64,000 bases of DNA, taken from positions 124,001 through 188,000 of the forward strand of contig NZ_JAQV02000003.1 in assembly GCF_000732485.2 (NCBI RefSeq). The letters are read 5' to 3'. Origin of the DNA: Bacillus sp. SJS (GTDB lineage Bacteria; Bacillota; Bacilli; Bacillales; Bacillaceae). Below, piece by piece: positions 18,392 to 25,636 of this stretch. Numbering within the stretch: the stretch's first letter is position 1; each line of letters begins with the position of its first letter. The notes below the pieces were generated by a model that saw only the letters and a list, made by a program, of their open reading frames with translations, was not told the origin of the DNA and searched no databases. The position numbers were made by a program, and so were the translations under genes.

Positions 18392-20095
18392 TTGAAAAGG
18401 TTTACAAGTTTTAATGTCCCTATCCATTATGATGATCAGTGGCAGCAGGAAATCATTGAACTTATTGAAACAGACGGCCCCTGGGCAAACTGGGAGCTAT
18501 TTAAGCTATCCTGTGAAATACAGAACCATACTGCCGTACCTGATTTTGAAGGACTGCAGGCACCTAAATATCTGCCTGATTTTCAGCCCCTCCCCCATCA
18601 GCTTGAAGTTGCCAAAACAGTCGTTGAGAAAATGAACGGCAAAGCGATCCTTGCTGATGAAGTGGGACTTGGAAAAACAATTGAAGCAGGTCTGATTCTC
18701 AAAGAATATATGATTCGCGGACTGGTGAAAAAGGTGCTGATTCTCGTACCCGCTTCTTTAGTGTCGCAATGGGCGAGAGAATTGAATCAAAAATTTTACA
18801 TACCTGCTGTTGAGCAAAAGAAAAGCTATGTATGGGAGCAATGCGATGTCGTCGTTTCTTCTATTGATACAGCTAAACGGAATCCGCACAGAGACATTGT
18901 ATTGAATCAGCTTTATGATCTCGTCATTATTGACGAAGCTCACAAACTGAAAAACAGCAAAACCAAAAATTATGATTTTGTCCTGAATTTAAAAAAAAAA
19001 TATTGTCTGCTCCTTACAGCCACACCGATTCAAAACCGGATTGAAGAGATTTTCAATCTTGTTTCCCTCCTAAAGCCAGGCCACCTTGGGAACGAAGCTT
19101 ATTTTACAGAGGTCTTTTCTGCTAAAAACCGCTCTGTGGAATACCATGAACACTTAAGAGAGCTGATCAATAAAGTTATGCTCCGCAACAGGCGCGGCGA
19201 CACTGGAATCGACTGGCCAAAACGGATTGTGGAAACAATCCCGATTGTGTTTTCGGAAACCGAACAGCACCTTTATGACGAAATAACCCGAGTTAAAACA
19301 GCCATTCCCGGCGGAGTCAATACTTTTTCAATCATGACGCTGCAAAGAGAAGCATGCAGCAGCAGGGAGTCTGTATACATGACCCTGAAGAAAATGCTTG
19401 ACCGACAGGAAGAACATGGCACCCCCATTCCTCAGCCAGTCATCCATCAGCTCTTGACTGCAGTAGATCATGTAACCAGGAACAGCAAAGCTGAAAAGGT
19501 ACTGGAGCTGATTAAAAAAATTGATGACAAAGTGATCATTTTCACTGAGTACCGGGCTACGCAAATGTATTTGCAATGGTACTTAAAGCAGCATGGCATC
19601 TCCTCTGTACCTTTTCGCGGCGGTTTCAAGCGCGGAAAAAAAGATTGGATGAAGGATTTGTTTAAAGGCAACATCCAGGTGCTCATCGCGACAGAAGCAG
19701 GCGGCGAAGGAATTAATCTGCAATTCTGCAATCAGATTATTAATTATGATCTTCCCTGGAATCCAATGAGACTGGAACAAAGAATCGGCCGGATTCACAG
19801 GCTGGGCCAGGAGCGGGATGTTCATATTTACAACATGTCAACGAGAAATACGGTAGAGGAGCACATCTTAAAGCTCCTATATGAAAAAATCAATCTGTTT
19901 GAAAAAGTGATTGGGCAGCTTGATGAAATTTTAACGAGGATGGAAATTACGAACTTTGAAGAACATCTTCAGGATATCCTTTTCCATTCTGCATCTGATG
20001 GCGAAATGAAAATTAAAATGGAAAATCTTACTTCGATTCTTGATTTCGCACAGAATGATACAGAAGAAAAAAAAGCGGCCGGAGATATTATTTAG
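18392..20095 (+). CDS. yqhH: SNF2-family DEAD/DEAH helicase-like ATPase
   Basis: 567 residues, superfamily 2. Motif I is DEVGLGKTIEAG (about 89-100), motif II is IIDEAHKLKN, motif III is LLTATPIQN. The helicase C domain has IATEAGGEGINLQ and the arginine finger motif QRIGRIHRLGQ. This is the layout of SNF2 enzymes that translocate on DNA and remodel protein-DNA complexes. The start is UUG at 18392 with only a weak ribosome site. yqhG follows after 11 nt, so the pair likely functions together, as in B. subtilis. The substrate is unknown. Confidence 0.92.
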   Translation: MKRFTSFNVPIHYDDQWQQEIIELIETDGPWANWELFKLSCEIQNHTAVPDFEGLQAPKYLPDFQPLPHQLEVAKTVVEKMNGKAILADEVGLGKTIEAGLILKEYMIRGLVKKVLILVPASLVSQWARELNQKFYIPAVEQKKSYVWEQCDVVVSSIDTAKRNPHRDIVLNQLYDLVIIDEAHKLKNSKTKNYDFVLNLKKKYCLLLTATPIQNRIEEIFNLVSLLKPGHLGNEAYFTEVFSAKNRSVEYHEHLRELINKVMLRNRRGDTGIDWPKRIVETIPIVFSETEQHLYDEITRVKTAIPGGVNTFSIMTLQREACSSRESVYMTLKKMLDRQEEHGTPIPQPVIHQLLTAVDHVTRNSKAEKVLELIKKIDDKVIIFTEYRATQMYLQWYLKQHGISSVPFRGGFKRGKKDWMKDLFKGNIQVLIATEAGGEGINLQFCNQIINYDLPWNPMRLEQRIGRIHRLGQERDVHIYNMSTRNTVEEHILKLLYEKINLFEKVIGQLDEILTRMEITNFEEHLQDILFHSASDGEMKIKMENLTSILDFAQNDTEEKKAAGDII

Positions 20096-20106
20096 GAGGG
20101 TGACGA

Positions 20107-20901
20107 ATGAATCAACAAGAAATCCATACATTATTGGAAAGATTCTTTATAGCCAACCAATGCGAGATTACCGGAAAAACCGCCGGGGCGCTTGCCATAC
20201 AGCTGACGATTGAAATGGACAAGGAGCTTATGAATCGTCCGTTTTACTGGCATTACCTCGAAAAAACAGGCGGAGATCCAAATCCGATGAAGCTTACTCT
20301 ACTAACAGATAAAAATGAAGAAACAGACGAAGAGAAAACGGAATTTGTTCATTTAGGCTCTCCCAGATTGCATCAGATTTTCCAGTCTGCCCGCAAGCTC
20401 GGGTCTTTTGCCCGCATGTATGAAAGACCCAATTCAAACTCGGGACAGCAGCCGCTCCATCCTTGGCTTTGCATGAATATGACCGTCTCTTACCAATGTG
20501 ATATGAAAAAGGATTTCGTTTATTCCATTGGCCTCCATTTAATAAGCGGAACGATGGTTGAAAACTTTCAGGACCGTCTGAATCAGCTTCCCTTAACACC
20601 AAAGATCCCTGATTTTTGCTTCACTCTTTCCCCGCTGATTCTTCCAAAAAGCGGGATGCTGAGAATCCGCCAGCATATTGAAACTAAAATAGCAGAGGAT
20701 GACCACTCATGGGCGGATGAAGCAAGACAGAGATGGAATGCTGATTTAATGCTTCTTCAGCACTTTTATGAAGATATGGAAGAAAAGCCGGAGGTTTATG
20801 AGCTGGAGAAAGAAGCGTTAAAAGAGCTATACGAGCCGAATATCCATATTTCTGTTAATAACGGGGGTATTTTTTACCTAAATCAGCGCACAATTTTTTA
20901 A
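20107..20901 (+). CDS. yqhG: YqhG family protein
   Basis: A 264-residue soluble protein found next to yqhH in Bacillaceae. GGAGGGTGACG precedes the ATG. It has no recognisable catalytic motif. The N-terminal part (IHTLLERFFIANQC...) and the acidic helical C-terminal part are typical of the family. It is probably a partner of the YqhH ATPase, based on adjacency only. Confidence 0.85.
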   Translation: MNQQEIHTLLERFFIANQCEITGKTAGALAIQLTIEMDKELMNRPFYWHYLEKTGGDPNPMKLTLLTDKNEETDEEKTEFVHLGSPRLHQIFQSARKLGSFARMYERPNSNSGQQPLHPWLCMNMTVSYQCDMKKDFVYSIGLHLISGTMVENFQDRLNQLPLTPKIPDFCFTLSPLILPKSGMLRIRQHIETKIAEDDHSWADEARQRWNADLMLLQHFYEDMEEKPEVYELEKEALKELYEPNIHISVNNGGIFYLNQRTIF

Positions 20902-20944
20902 TTATATCGGCTGAAAAATCAAAAAATTTAATATTTTTTTCCAT

Positions 20945-20988
20945 TTCGACACAATTCAGCACCATTTTTTATTTTTCCATTCTATAAT
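20945..20988 (+). promoter_or_regulatory. sinI promoter with a Spo0A-box match
   Basis: A perfect -10 hexamer TATAAT (20983-20988) has no good -35. At 20945-20951 lies TTCGACA, the exact complement of the Spo0A recognition heptamer TGTCGAA, about 45 bp upstream of the expected transcription start. That is where Spo0A-P activates promoters with poor -35 boxes. In B. subtilis sinI is Spo0A-activated, so the call is consistent. Confidence 0.6.
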
Positions 20989-21050
20989 CATGGTACAAAG
21001 GTTTCACTGGTGAATAGAGACTATAGAATCACCTTTAACAGGGAAAAGCT

Positions 21051-21171
21051 TTTTGGTCAGACAAAGGCAAACCTGCTGAAAAGCAGGGACGCAAAGTCAC
21101 GGGTCTAAGGTTGCCGTATTGAGGCAATGATGATCGCCGGACTGCCTGAAATACATACGTATTTTAGGAGG
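21051..21171 (+). ncRNA. Cyclic di-GMP-I (GEMM) riboswitch in the sinI leader
   Basis: The conserved c-di-GMP-I blocks are in order: AAAGGCAAACC (21063-21073), a hairpin CCTGCT-GAAA-AGCAGG with the GNRA tetraloop, GGGACGCAAAG (21086-21096), CACGGGTCTAAGG, a second hairpin with stem TTGCC/GGCAA, and GATCGCCGGACTGCC at the 3' side. AGGCA (21065-21069) can pair with TGCCT (21143-21147), and TCAG (21057-21060) with CTGA (21146-21149), closing the aptamer. The same 3' strand can instead form a 10-bp hairpin (21145-21154 with 21159-21168, loop ATAC, one G-U) that covers AGG of the sinI ribosome site AGGAGG (21166-21171). There is no intrinsic terminator, so control is probably translational, with ligand predicted to turn sinI on. 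Confidence 0.88.
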
Positions 21172-21178
21172 AAATGGG

Positions 21179-21313
21179 ATGGAGAATGTAATGGTGAAAG
21201 AAGAAATGGATTTAGAATGGAAGGAGCTGATCCTGACAGCTCTCGAAATGGGAATCAGCAAAGAAGACATTCGGCATTTCCTTCAGTCTAAGCAGAATGA
21301 AAGCAGCAATTGA
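21179..21313 (+). CDS. sinI: SinI-type antirepressor (short ORF)
   Basis: A 44-residue protein, starting MENVMVKEEM and ending QNESSN. The segment from DLEWKELIL through GISKEDIRHFL matches the SinI helix-hook-helix that binds the C-terminal dimerisation region of SinR and frees its operators. Similarity to the C-termini of both SinR proteins in this window (for example DQDW...GVTKDQFREFL) supports this. AGGAGG lies 7 nt before ATG 21179. It sits between yqhG and sinR as in B. subtilis, and is preceded by a c-di-GMP riboswitch and a Spo0A-type promoter. Confidence 0.88.
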   Translation: MENVMVKEEMDLEWKELILTALEMGISKEDIRHFLQSKQNESSN

Positions 21314-21319
21314 CCTAAT

Positions 21320-21384
21320 TGTCGAAAAAATTTTGTCGATTCTGTTCGATTTACCGAAATATTCCCTTCGTTATATGCTATAAT
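21320..21384 (+). promoter_or_regulatory. sinR promoter with Spo0A-like boxes
   Basis: Extended -10 TGCTATAAT (TATAAT at 21379-21384) lies 20 bp before the sinR start. Upstream are TGTCGAA (21320-21326), an exact Spo0A heptamer, and TGTCGAT (21334-21340), a one-mismatch copy 14 bp further. This gives sinR its own promoter, separate from the sinI transcript. Confidence 0.55.
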
Positions 21385-21404
21385 ATCCGAGGGAAGGTGA
21401 TGTC

Positions 21405-21740
21405 ATGATTGGTGAACGCATACGCAAATATCGCAAAGAAAAAAATCTCTCTTTATCTGAACTAGCAGACCGGGCAGGCGTAGCAAAATCCTACCTAAGT
21501 TCAATCGAACGGAATCTTCAATCAAATCCATCGGTTCAATTTTTGGAAAAGGTTTCATCTGTGCTTGGCATTTCCGTTAATACGCTTTTGAATGGCAATA
21601 CTGAGGATGCTTATGCAAATCAGCTCGATCAGGACTGGACATCACTTGTAAAAGAAGCTATGCAGTCAGGTGTCACCAAAGATCAATTTAGGGAATTTTT
21701 GGAATTTAATAAATGGCGGATGGATCAGCCAAAAAAATAA
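21405..21740 (+). CDS. sinR: Master biofilm repressor SinR
   Basis: 111 residues. The N-terminal XRE/lambda-type HTH (about 1-65) shows RIRKYRKEK, LSELADRAGVAKSYLSSIERN and NPSVQFLEKV, nearly the same as B. subtilis SinR. The C-terminal helical region (about 75-108) for oligomerisation and SinI binding reads DQDWTSLVKEAMQSGVTKDQFREFLEF. AAGGTGATG precedes the ATG. In B. subtilis it represses the eps and tapA operons through GTTCTYT boxes. Such boxes appear at 25.8-26.1 kb in this window. Confidence 0.96.
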   Translation: MIGERIRKYRKEKNLSLSELADRAGVAKSYLSSIERNLQSNPSVQFLEKVSSVLGISVNTLLNGNTEDAYANQLDQDWTSLVKEAMQSGVTKDQFREFLEFNKWRMDQPKK

Positions 21741-21776
21741 ACGGTCAGGACTCATGTCCCGGCCGTTTATTTTTTT
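21731..21776. terminator. Bidirectional terminator between sinR and sipW
   Basis: AAATAAACGG / CCGTTTATTT (outer arms 21731-21744 and 21763-21776) encloses an inner stem GGAC / GTCC. Long A and T runs lie on both sides. It serves the convergent sinR and tasA-tapA-sipW units. Confidence 0.85.
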
Positions 21777-22308
21777 GAATATGATTCTCTTCTATACTAA
21801 GTATGGCTTGCCAGATTGTCGAAATGGAATAAATGATCATGATCAGACCGGGTATGATTGCCATTAGCGCACCGCCCTCTTTTGTTCGCGCAAAATGGCT
21901 AATGTACCCAGCATAGGGCACCGTAAATCCTGAATATTGGGCGACTACATTATCCGATTGAACCGGTGCAGAATCCTCATACTTGTTGTTATCACCTTTA
22001 GTGCGATATACAGCTTGACCCCCGCTCATCGTTTTTTGTGTGATTCTATGTGTCGCCAAATCATATTCATCCATCCAAAATGTAATGACATCACCCTTTT
22101 TAAATCTCGTCATATCCCCGCCCGTTTTTACAGCGATCACTGAGCCGGTTTGAATGCCCGGCTCCATCGAACCTGATAGGACCGTTTTTAATTGATAGCC
22201 GAAAACCTCTGGCTCTCCACCGGATGCCTTCGATGAAAAAACGGCTAAAGCAAGTCCAATTAAAATGAAAAAGAGTAAAATTGTAAACCCCCGGCTTATC
22301 AGCTTCAC
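21745..22308 (-). CDS. sipW: ER-type signal peptidase I SipW
   Basis: Processes the TasA/CalY and TapA precursors. 187 residues with an N-terminal membrane helix (about 5-25), the catalytic Ser47 in SGSMEP and His87 in ATHRIT (His replaces the Lys of prokaryotic-type peptidases), KGDVITFWMD, and a C-terminal membrane helix (about 148-172). The start overlaps the tapA stop (ATGA). It is the last gene of the tasA-tapA-sipW cluster, whereas in B. subtilis the order is tapA-sipW-tasA. Confidence 0.95.
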   Translation of the reverse strand: MKLISRGFTILLFFILIGLALAVFSSKASGGEPEVFGYQLKTVLSGSMEPGIQTGSVIAVKTGGDMTRFKKGDVITFWMDEYDLATHRITQKTMSGGQAVYRTKGDNNKYEDSAPVQSDNVVAQYSGFTVPYAGYISHFARTKEGGALMAIIPGLIMIIYSISTIWQAILSIEENHIQKNKRPGHES

Positions 22309-22994
22309 TCGGAATCCCCCTTATCAGCTGCCAGTTCTTCAGGGGTTCTTCCCGGCTCAGGATCCTCCTCAGGTATTCCAGCACTACTTGACTTATCATC
22401 TTCAACCTGGTCGATCATTTCAGAATCTTTTGCAGGATTCTTTCCCTCTTCTTCCATGTTTTTTGAGTTTGTCTCTTTTTTCTCTGCTCTCTTTTTATTC
22501 TCTTTTTTCGGAGGAGGAGGGCATTCTGCCACGGTTATAATGGAACTTGCAGTCCGAACCGTCTCGTTTTCATTTCCTTCATAACCCGGCCGCTGATCCA
22601 CTTCCGCATAATAGATGCCGGGTTCATCCGTTTGAATAGAAAGATGCCCTGTATGATTCTCCCCGATTTGACCAAGAGTCCCTTCTGCCAGTACCTTATC
22701 ATCTTTATAGATGCGATAGCCTGTGGGTCCAATCATACCGAATCCGCTATTACGAATGGAAAAAGGCAGATTCACTGAACTGCATGCAGTAAAAGGCTTT
22801 TCAATATCCGCTTGCTCAAAACCCAGTCTGCTCCCATCCCACCATGAGCCCATTTGAATCCCAATTTCCTGATCCGCTTTTTTGTTAAAATAAGCTTGAA
22901 CGGGTGATGACGAAGTAGCTGAAACAATCAGAATGGTCAAAGAAATTACCGTTGTCTGAAAGATGCGTCCTCTCTTACTTCTGCTGCTCCCCAT
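22305..22994 (-). CDS. tapA: TapA-like matrix fibre anchoring/assembly protein
   Basis: 229 residues. The N-terminal hydrophobic signal (about 13-33, ...SSPVQA-Y) is followed by a beta-rich domain with FTACSSVNLPFSIRN and EPGIYYAEVDQRPGYEG...ITVAECPPP, where the Cys positions and the PGIY...GY motif parallel B. subtilis TapA. The C-terminal 75 residues form a low-complexity Lys/Glu/Asp/Pro tail, also as in TapA. It lacks the longer N-terminal Cys segment of the B. subtilis protein. GGGGG precedes the ATG. Its coupling to sipW supports the assignment. Confidence 0.8.
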   Translation of the reverse strand: MGSSRSKRGRIFQTTVISLTILIVSATSSSPVQAYFNKKADQEIGIQMGSWWDGSRLGFEQADIEKPFTACSSVNLPFSIRNSGFGMIGPTGYRIYKDDKVLAEGTLGQIGENHTGHLSIQTDEPGIYYAEVDQRPGYEGNENETVRTASSIITVAECPPPPKKENKKRAEKKETNSKNMEEEGKNPAKDSEMIDQVEDDKSSSAGIPEEDPEPGRTPEELAADKGDSE

Positions 22995-23091
22995 TCTTTA
23001 TCCCCCGTCCGTTATGTAGAATCTGATCTTCATAAGTCATGAACCTTTAACGTCTTCATCCTGAAAAAAACTTCAATTAAAAAGGTAAAGG

Positions 23092-23129
23092 CGGAGGCAG
23101 AACAGCTGAAATCTGCTGTTCTGCCTCCG
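23092..23129 (-). terminator. Strong hairpin between tasA and tapA
   Basis: A perfect 14-bp stem, CGGAGGCAGAACAG (23092-23105) / CTGTTCTGCCTCCG (23116-23129). On the minus strand it is followed by CCTTTACCTTTTT, an imperfect U tract. It could be a partial terminator or a 3' stabiliser that sets tasA far above tapA-sipW expression. Confidence 0.7.
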
Positions 23130-23176
23130 TCCTGATACCTTGTTTTATGTAAAACTTCTATGATGAAAGCGGGAAA

Positions 23177-23773
23177 TTATAGCTCCTGACCGTCGCCTTG
23201 ACGTCCGTCAAATGTCCATTTAAGCTGGAGAGAATCTCCTTGGAATTGGTTTTGATCTTCGCCATTATCAACAAATTCAAATTGAACAAACAGATCATCC
23301 GTTGTACCAGCTTTTAGTCCCTTTTTCTTTTCAAAAAGCGGGGTAAAGACATTGCTTGCAACTGCGTTTGGATCCATATCCTTCAGCTCAGCAAGTGTCG
23401 TGCTGTAAATAACATCGTTAAGCTTGTCCGCATTATAAAGAAAGTTCACTTTGATATGGCTTCCTAAATCCTCAGTATTTGAAGGCTCGCCCTCTTTGTT
23501 CGTTATCGTGTATTCAGTCGTCAGCAATACTTTTTTAATATCCACTGTCCCGTCATTTTGAAGCTTAAACGTGCGGTTCATCCAATCACCAGGCTTCATA
23601 TCCTTCACATTCACAATCTCAGTCGGAACCGCGTTTAAATCAAGCGTTCCTGCTGCAAAAGAGCTTGCCGCTTCTGCTTTATCATTGAAATATGCATACG
23701 TACCCCCGCCGACCAATGATAATCCAAGTGCCGCAGATGCAATACCCAATCCTAATTTTGTCTTGATCCCCAT
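23177..23773 (-). CDS. tasA: TasA/CalY-family major matrix fibre protein (copy 1)
   Basis: 198-residue precursor of the TasA/camelysin (M73) family. The signal peptide MGIKTKLGLGIASAALGLSL continues into VGGGTYAYFND, the family hallmark recognised by SipW, with cleavage probably after KAEA. The mature beta-sandwich has FAAGTLDLN, MKPGDWMNRTFKLQNDG, LLTTEYTI, and DDLFVQFEFVDNGEDQNQFQGDSLQLKWTF in parts. AGGAGG lies 8 nt before ATG 23773, and upstream codons to 23833 are excluded. It forms amyloid-like fibres in related bacteria. About 1.3 kb upstream lies a close paralogue. Confidence 0.93.
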   Translation of the reverse strand: MGIKTKLGLGIASAALGLSLVGGGTYAYFNDKAEAASSFAAGTLDLNAVPTEIVNVKDMKPGDWMNRTFKLQNDGTVDIKKVLLTTEYTITNKEGEPSNTEDLGSHIKVNFLYNADKLNDVIYSTTLAELKDMDPNAVASNVFTPLFEKKKGLKAGTTDDLFVQFEFVDNGEDQNQFQGDSLQLKWTFDGRQGDGQEL

Positions 23774-24191
23774 TTTACATTCCTCCTGATTTTTCTGTGT
23801 GTATGTGAACTCTTTATGAATAAAGAGGCTCAACCATTCTGTTTTGCATCATTATAATTTTAAATATTCCGACAAATTTAAATCCAGGAAGGACTTTTTC
23901 CATAGGTAACAGATTATGTACAAATTGTTATAAACTTCTTCCTGCCTGCCTCCTTTAGTTTAGCAGTCGCCTAAATTCGGCAAAAGGTTCTTTGTACCAA
24001 TATATCGACCCATCCCTTTGTACGATTTTTCCAGAAAAAGCATCTGGATCCACATAAGAAGTCCTTGCAAACCGGGCTTTTCCCAAATCTCCTCCTTTTC
24101 ACCCTGCACCTTTCTATCCGGGACATTAGACACTTCTTGCAGCCTGAGCCAAAATATACAAAAAAACCTCGAGCAAGCTCCAGGTTGGCTG
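23774..24191 (-). promoter_or_regulatory. tasA upstream region
   Basis: About 420 bp without a gene. On the minus strand a TATAAT lies about 75 bp before the tasA start. An inverted repeat CTCTTTA (23810-23816) / TAAAGAG (23821-23827) lies in the leader. It resembles half of a SinR-type element but has no exact GTTCTYT box. No other structure was recognised. Confidence 0.4.
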
Positions 24192-24395
24192 TTAGGCATA
24201 TAAAGAAATGATAGGCTTAGGATCGTACCCTTTTTCACTGTACTTCGATTTTATTGGTGTAATTTTCATCTGTGCATGTTCGAAAAGAGAACGCTGAAAG
24301 GTTAAATCATTGGAGCATACCGGACAAATCCATTCCCCGCCATTATAGCTGCTATATGAAGACTTTGCGCAGCGCGGACATACTTTTTTAAACAT
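24192..24395 (-). CDS. Small zinc-ribbon-like protein
   Basis: 67 residues with two CxxC pairs (CPRC and CPVC) separated by SSYNGGEWI, a probable zinc ribbon, then a helical and polar C-terminus. AGGAGA precedes three consecutive ATGs. The third (24395) has the best spacing (8 nt). It starts 11 nt after the DUF5658-like gene and probably shares its transcript. No function is recognised. Its place between two TasA paralogues suggests accessory status. Confidence 0.65.
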   Translation of the reverse strand: MFKKVCPRCAKSSYSSYNGGEWICPVCSNDLTFQRSLFEHAQMKITPIKSKYSEKGYDPKPIISLYA

Positions 24396-24406
24396 CATCA
24401 TCTCTC

Positions 24407-24706
24407 CTAATTTGTTGCATGAAAAATCCAAGTCGAATGAAGCACCATCACAAACGTATATAAAATGCAGGCAGAAAATGTAACGCCCTTTAAAATTTTC
24501 GTTGTTTTAAGCGGAATTAAAAACACCATACAAAGAAGAAGCACAGAGAACATCAGCTTCACACCCATAAACGCTACCGGCGTCCACTCATACAGGCTTT
24601 TCATAATCGGGTTTGCTTCCCTTATAAAACCGAGTTCAAGACCGGCTAATGTAACAAACAAATCAATTGCATTGACAATCGCCAGGTAAATGAATGCAGT
24701 TTTCAT
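24407..24706 (-). CDS. Four-helix membrane protein, DUF5658-like
   Basis: 99 residues, nearly all membrane: helices at about 4-24, 43-62, 64-80 and 82-97. The motif AIVNAIDLFVTLAGLELG...REANPIM resembles DUF5658 proteins. AGGAG precedes ATG 24706, so ten upstream codons to 24736 are excluded. It forms a two-gene unit with the zinc-ribbon gene. Function unknown. Confidence 0.65.
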   Translation of the reverse strand: MKTAFIYLAIVNAIDLFVTLAGLELGFIREANPIMKSLYEWTPVAFMGVKLMFSVLLLCMVFLIPLKTTKILKGVTFSACILYTFVMVLHSTWIFHATN

Positions 24707-24763
24707 TGGAAACCGCTCCTTTGGCATACAGGCCATTATTTATGCTATGAATGAAATAGCAGA

Positions 24764-24945
24764 TTATGCACCCTTCGGTTCTTCCAGCCTGGAAAACACC
24801 CGCCAAATAGTCATAACGGAGTACCCGATCAGCAGCAAACCAGGAATAATGAACAGGAGTGCATTTCCTTCTTTAGACTTAGCATATTCAATAAAATAGC
24901 CTATATACGGAATGGTGAAACCTGTGTAATGGGCTGCTGCGTCTT
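24764..24945 (-). pseudogene. Remnant of a second sipW (3' end only)
   Basis: Reading the minus strand from about 24945 to the stop at 24764-24766 gives AAHYTGFTIPYIGYF, then SKEGNALLFIIPGLLLIGYS, then TIWRVFSRLEE. These align with QYSGFTVPYAGYI, TKEGGALMAIIPGLIMIIYS and TIWQAILSIEE at the C-terminus of the intact SipW (21745-22308). In-frame stops lie directly upstream and there is no start or catalytic Ser/His part. It is a 5'-truncated sipW copy lying just downstream of the second TasA/CalY gene. Confidence 0.85.
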
Positions 24946-25002
24946 ATCAAATGTGATTCAAAGTACTTGTATACCTGCTTTAATGGTTTCTCATAAACAG
25001 GT

Positions 25003-25033
25003 GAAAAGGAAGACAGGAAAGCTCCCGTCTTCC
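25003..25033 (-). terminator. Terminator after the second TasA/CalY gene
   Basis: GGAAGAC (25008-25014) / GTCTTCC (25027-25033), with further inner pairing, is followed on the minus strand by TTTTC. It separates calY from the sipW remnant. Confidence 0.7.
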
Positions 25034-25042
25034 CGGGCTGTC

Positions 25043-25636
25043 TTACAGCTCTTCGCCTTTACCGTGACGTCCTTCAAATTTCCATTTAAGAGTAACTGAA
25101 TCACCCTGAAACTCATTTTGCTCTTCATTGTTATCAACAAACTCAAATTGAACAAATAGATCATCCGTTGTTCCTGCTTTTAGACCCTTTCTTTCCATTA
25201 GAGGTGTAAATACATTTTTATCAATCACATTAGGGTCCTCGTCCTTTAATTCATCAAGGGTTGTGCTATAAATAACATCATTTAGTTTGTCTGCATTCCA
25301 TAAGAAATTAACTCTGATGGATTTGCCCAAATCATTTACATTTACGGCAGCACCAGCTTTGTTTGTCACCGTATACTCAGTAGTCAGTAATACCTTTTTA
25401 ATATCTAAAGTACCGCTGTTTACCAATTTAAAAGCACGATCCATTGTGTCACCCGGCTTGATGTTCTTCACATCAATAATCGTTTCAGGATTTACATTTA
25501 AATCAAGCGTACCTGCTGCAAACGATGATGCTGCCTCTGCAGTATCATTAAAATAGGCATATGTACCGCCGCCAATTAAGGAAAAACCAAGCGCTGCTGA
25601 TGCCAGCCCTAAACCTAATTTTTTCTTTACTCCCAT
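25043..25636 (-). CDS. calY: TasA/CalY-family matrix protein (copy 2)
   Basis: 197 residues, plainly paralogous to the protein at 23177-23773 over its whole length, including signal region GLGLASAALGFSLIGGGTYAYF and the tail DDLFVQFEFVDNNEEQNEF. It has an AGGGGGC ribosome site. It is transcribed away from the sinR-like/eps operon, sharing an upstream region with several SinR-type boxes. It likely is a second fibre or camelysin-type protein processed by the intact SipW, since its own sipW neighbour is a remnant. Confidence 0.92.
   Translation of the reverse strand: MGVKKKLGLGLASAALGFSLIGGGTYAYFNDTAEAASSFAAGTLDLNVNPETIIDVKNIKPGDTMDRAFKLVNSGTLDIKKVLLTTEYTVTNKAGAAVNVNDLGKSIRVNFLWNADKLNDVIYSTTLDELKDEDPNVIDKNVFTPLMERKGLKAGTTDDLFVQFEFVDNNEEQNEFQGDSVTLKWKFEGRHGKGEEL

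Noticed and set aside
23774-23900. SinR boxes at the tasA promoter
   Set aside because: Only an imperfect CTCTTTA/TAAAGAG repeat and no exact GTTCTYT. Not called as a SinR site.
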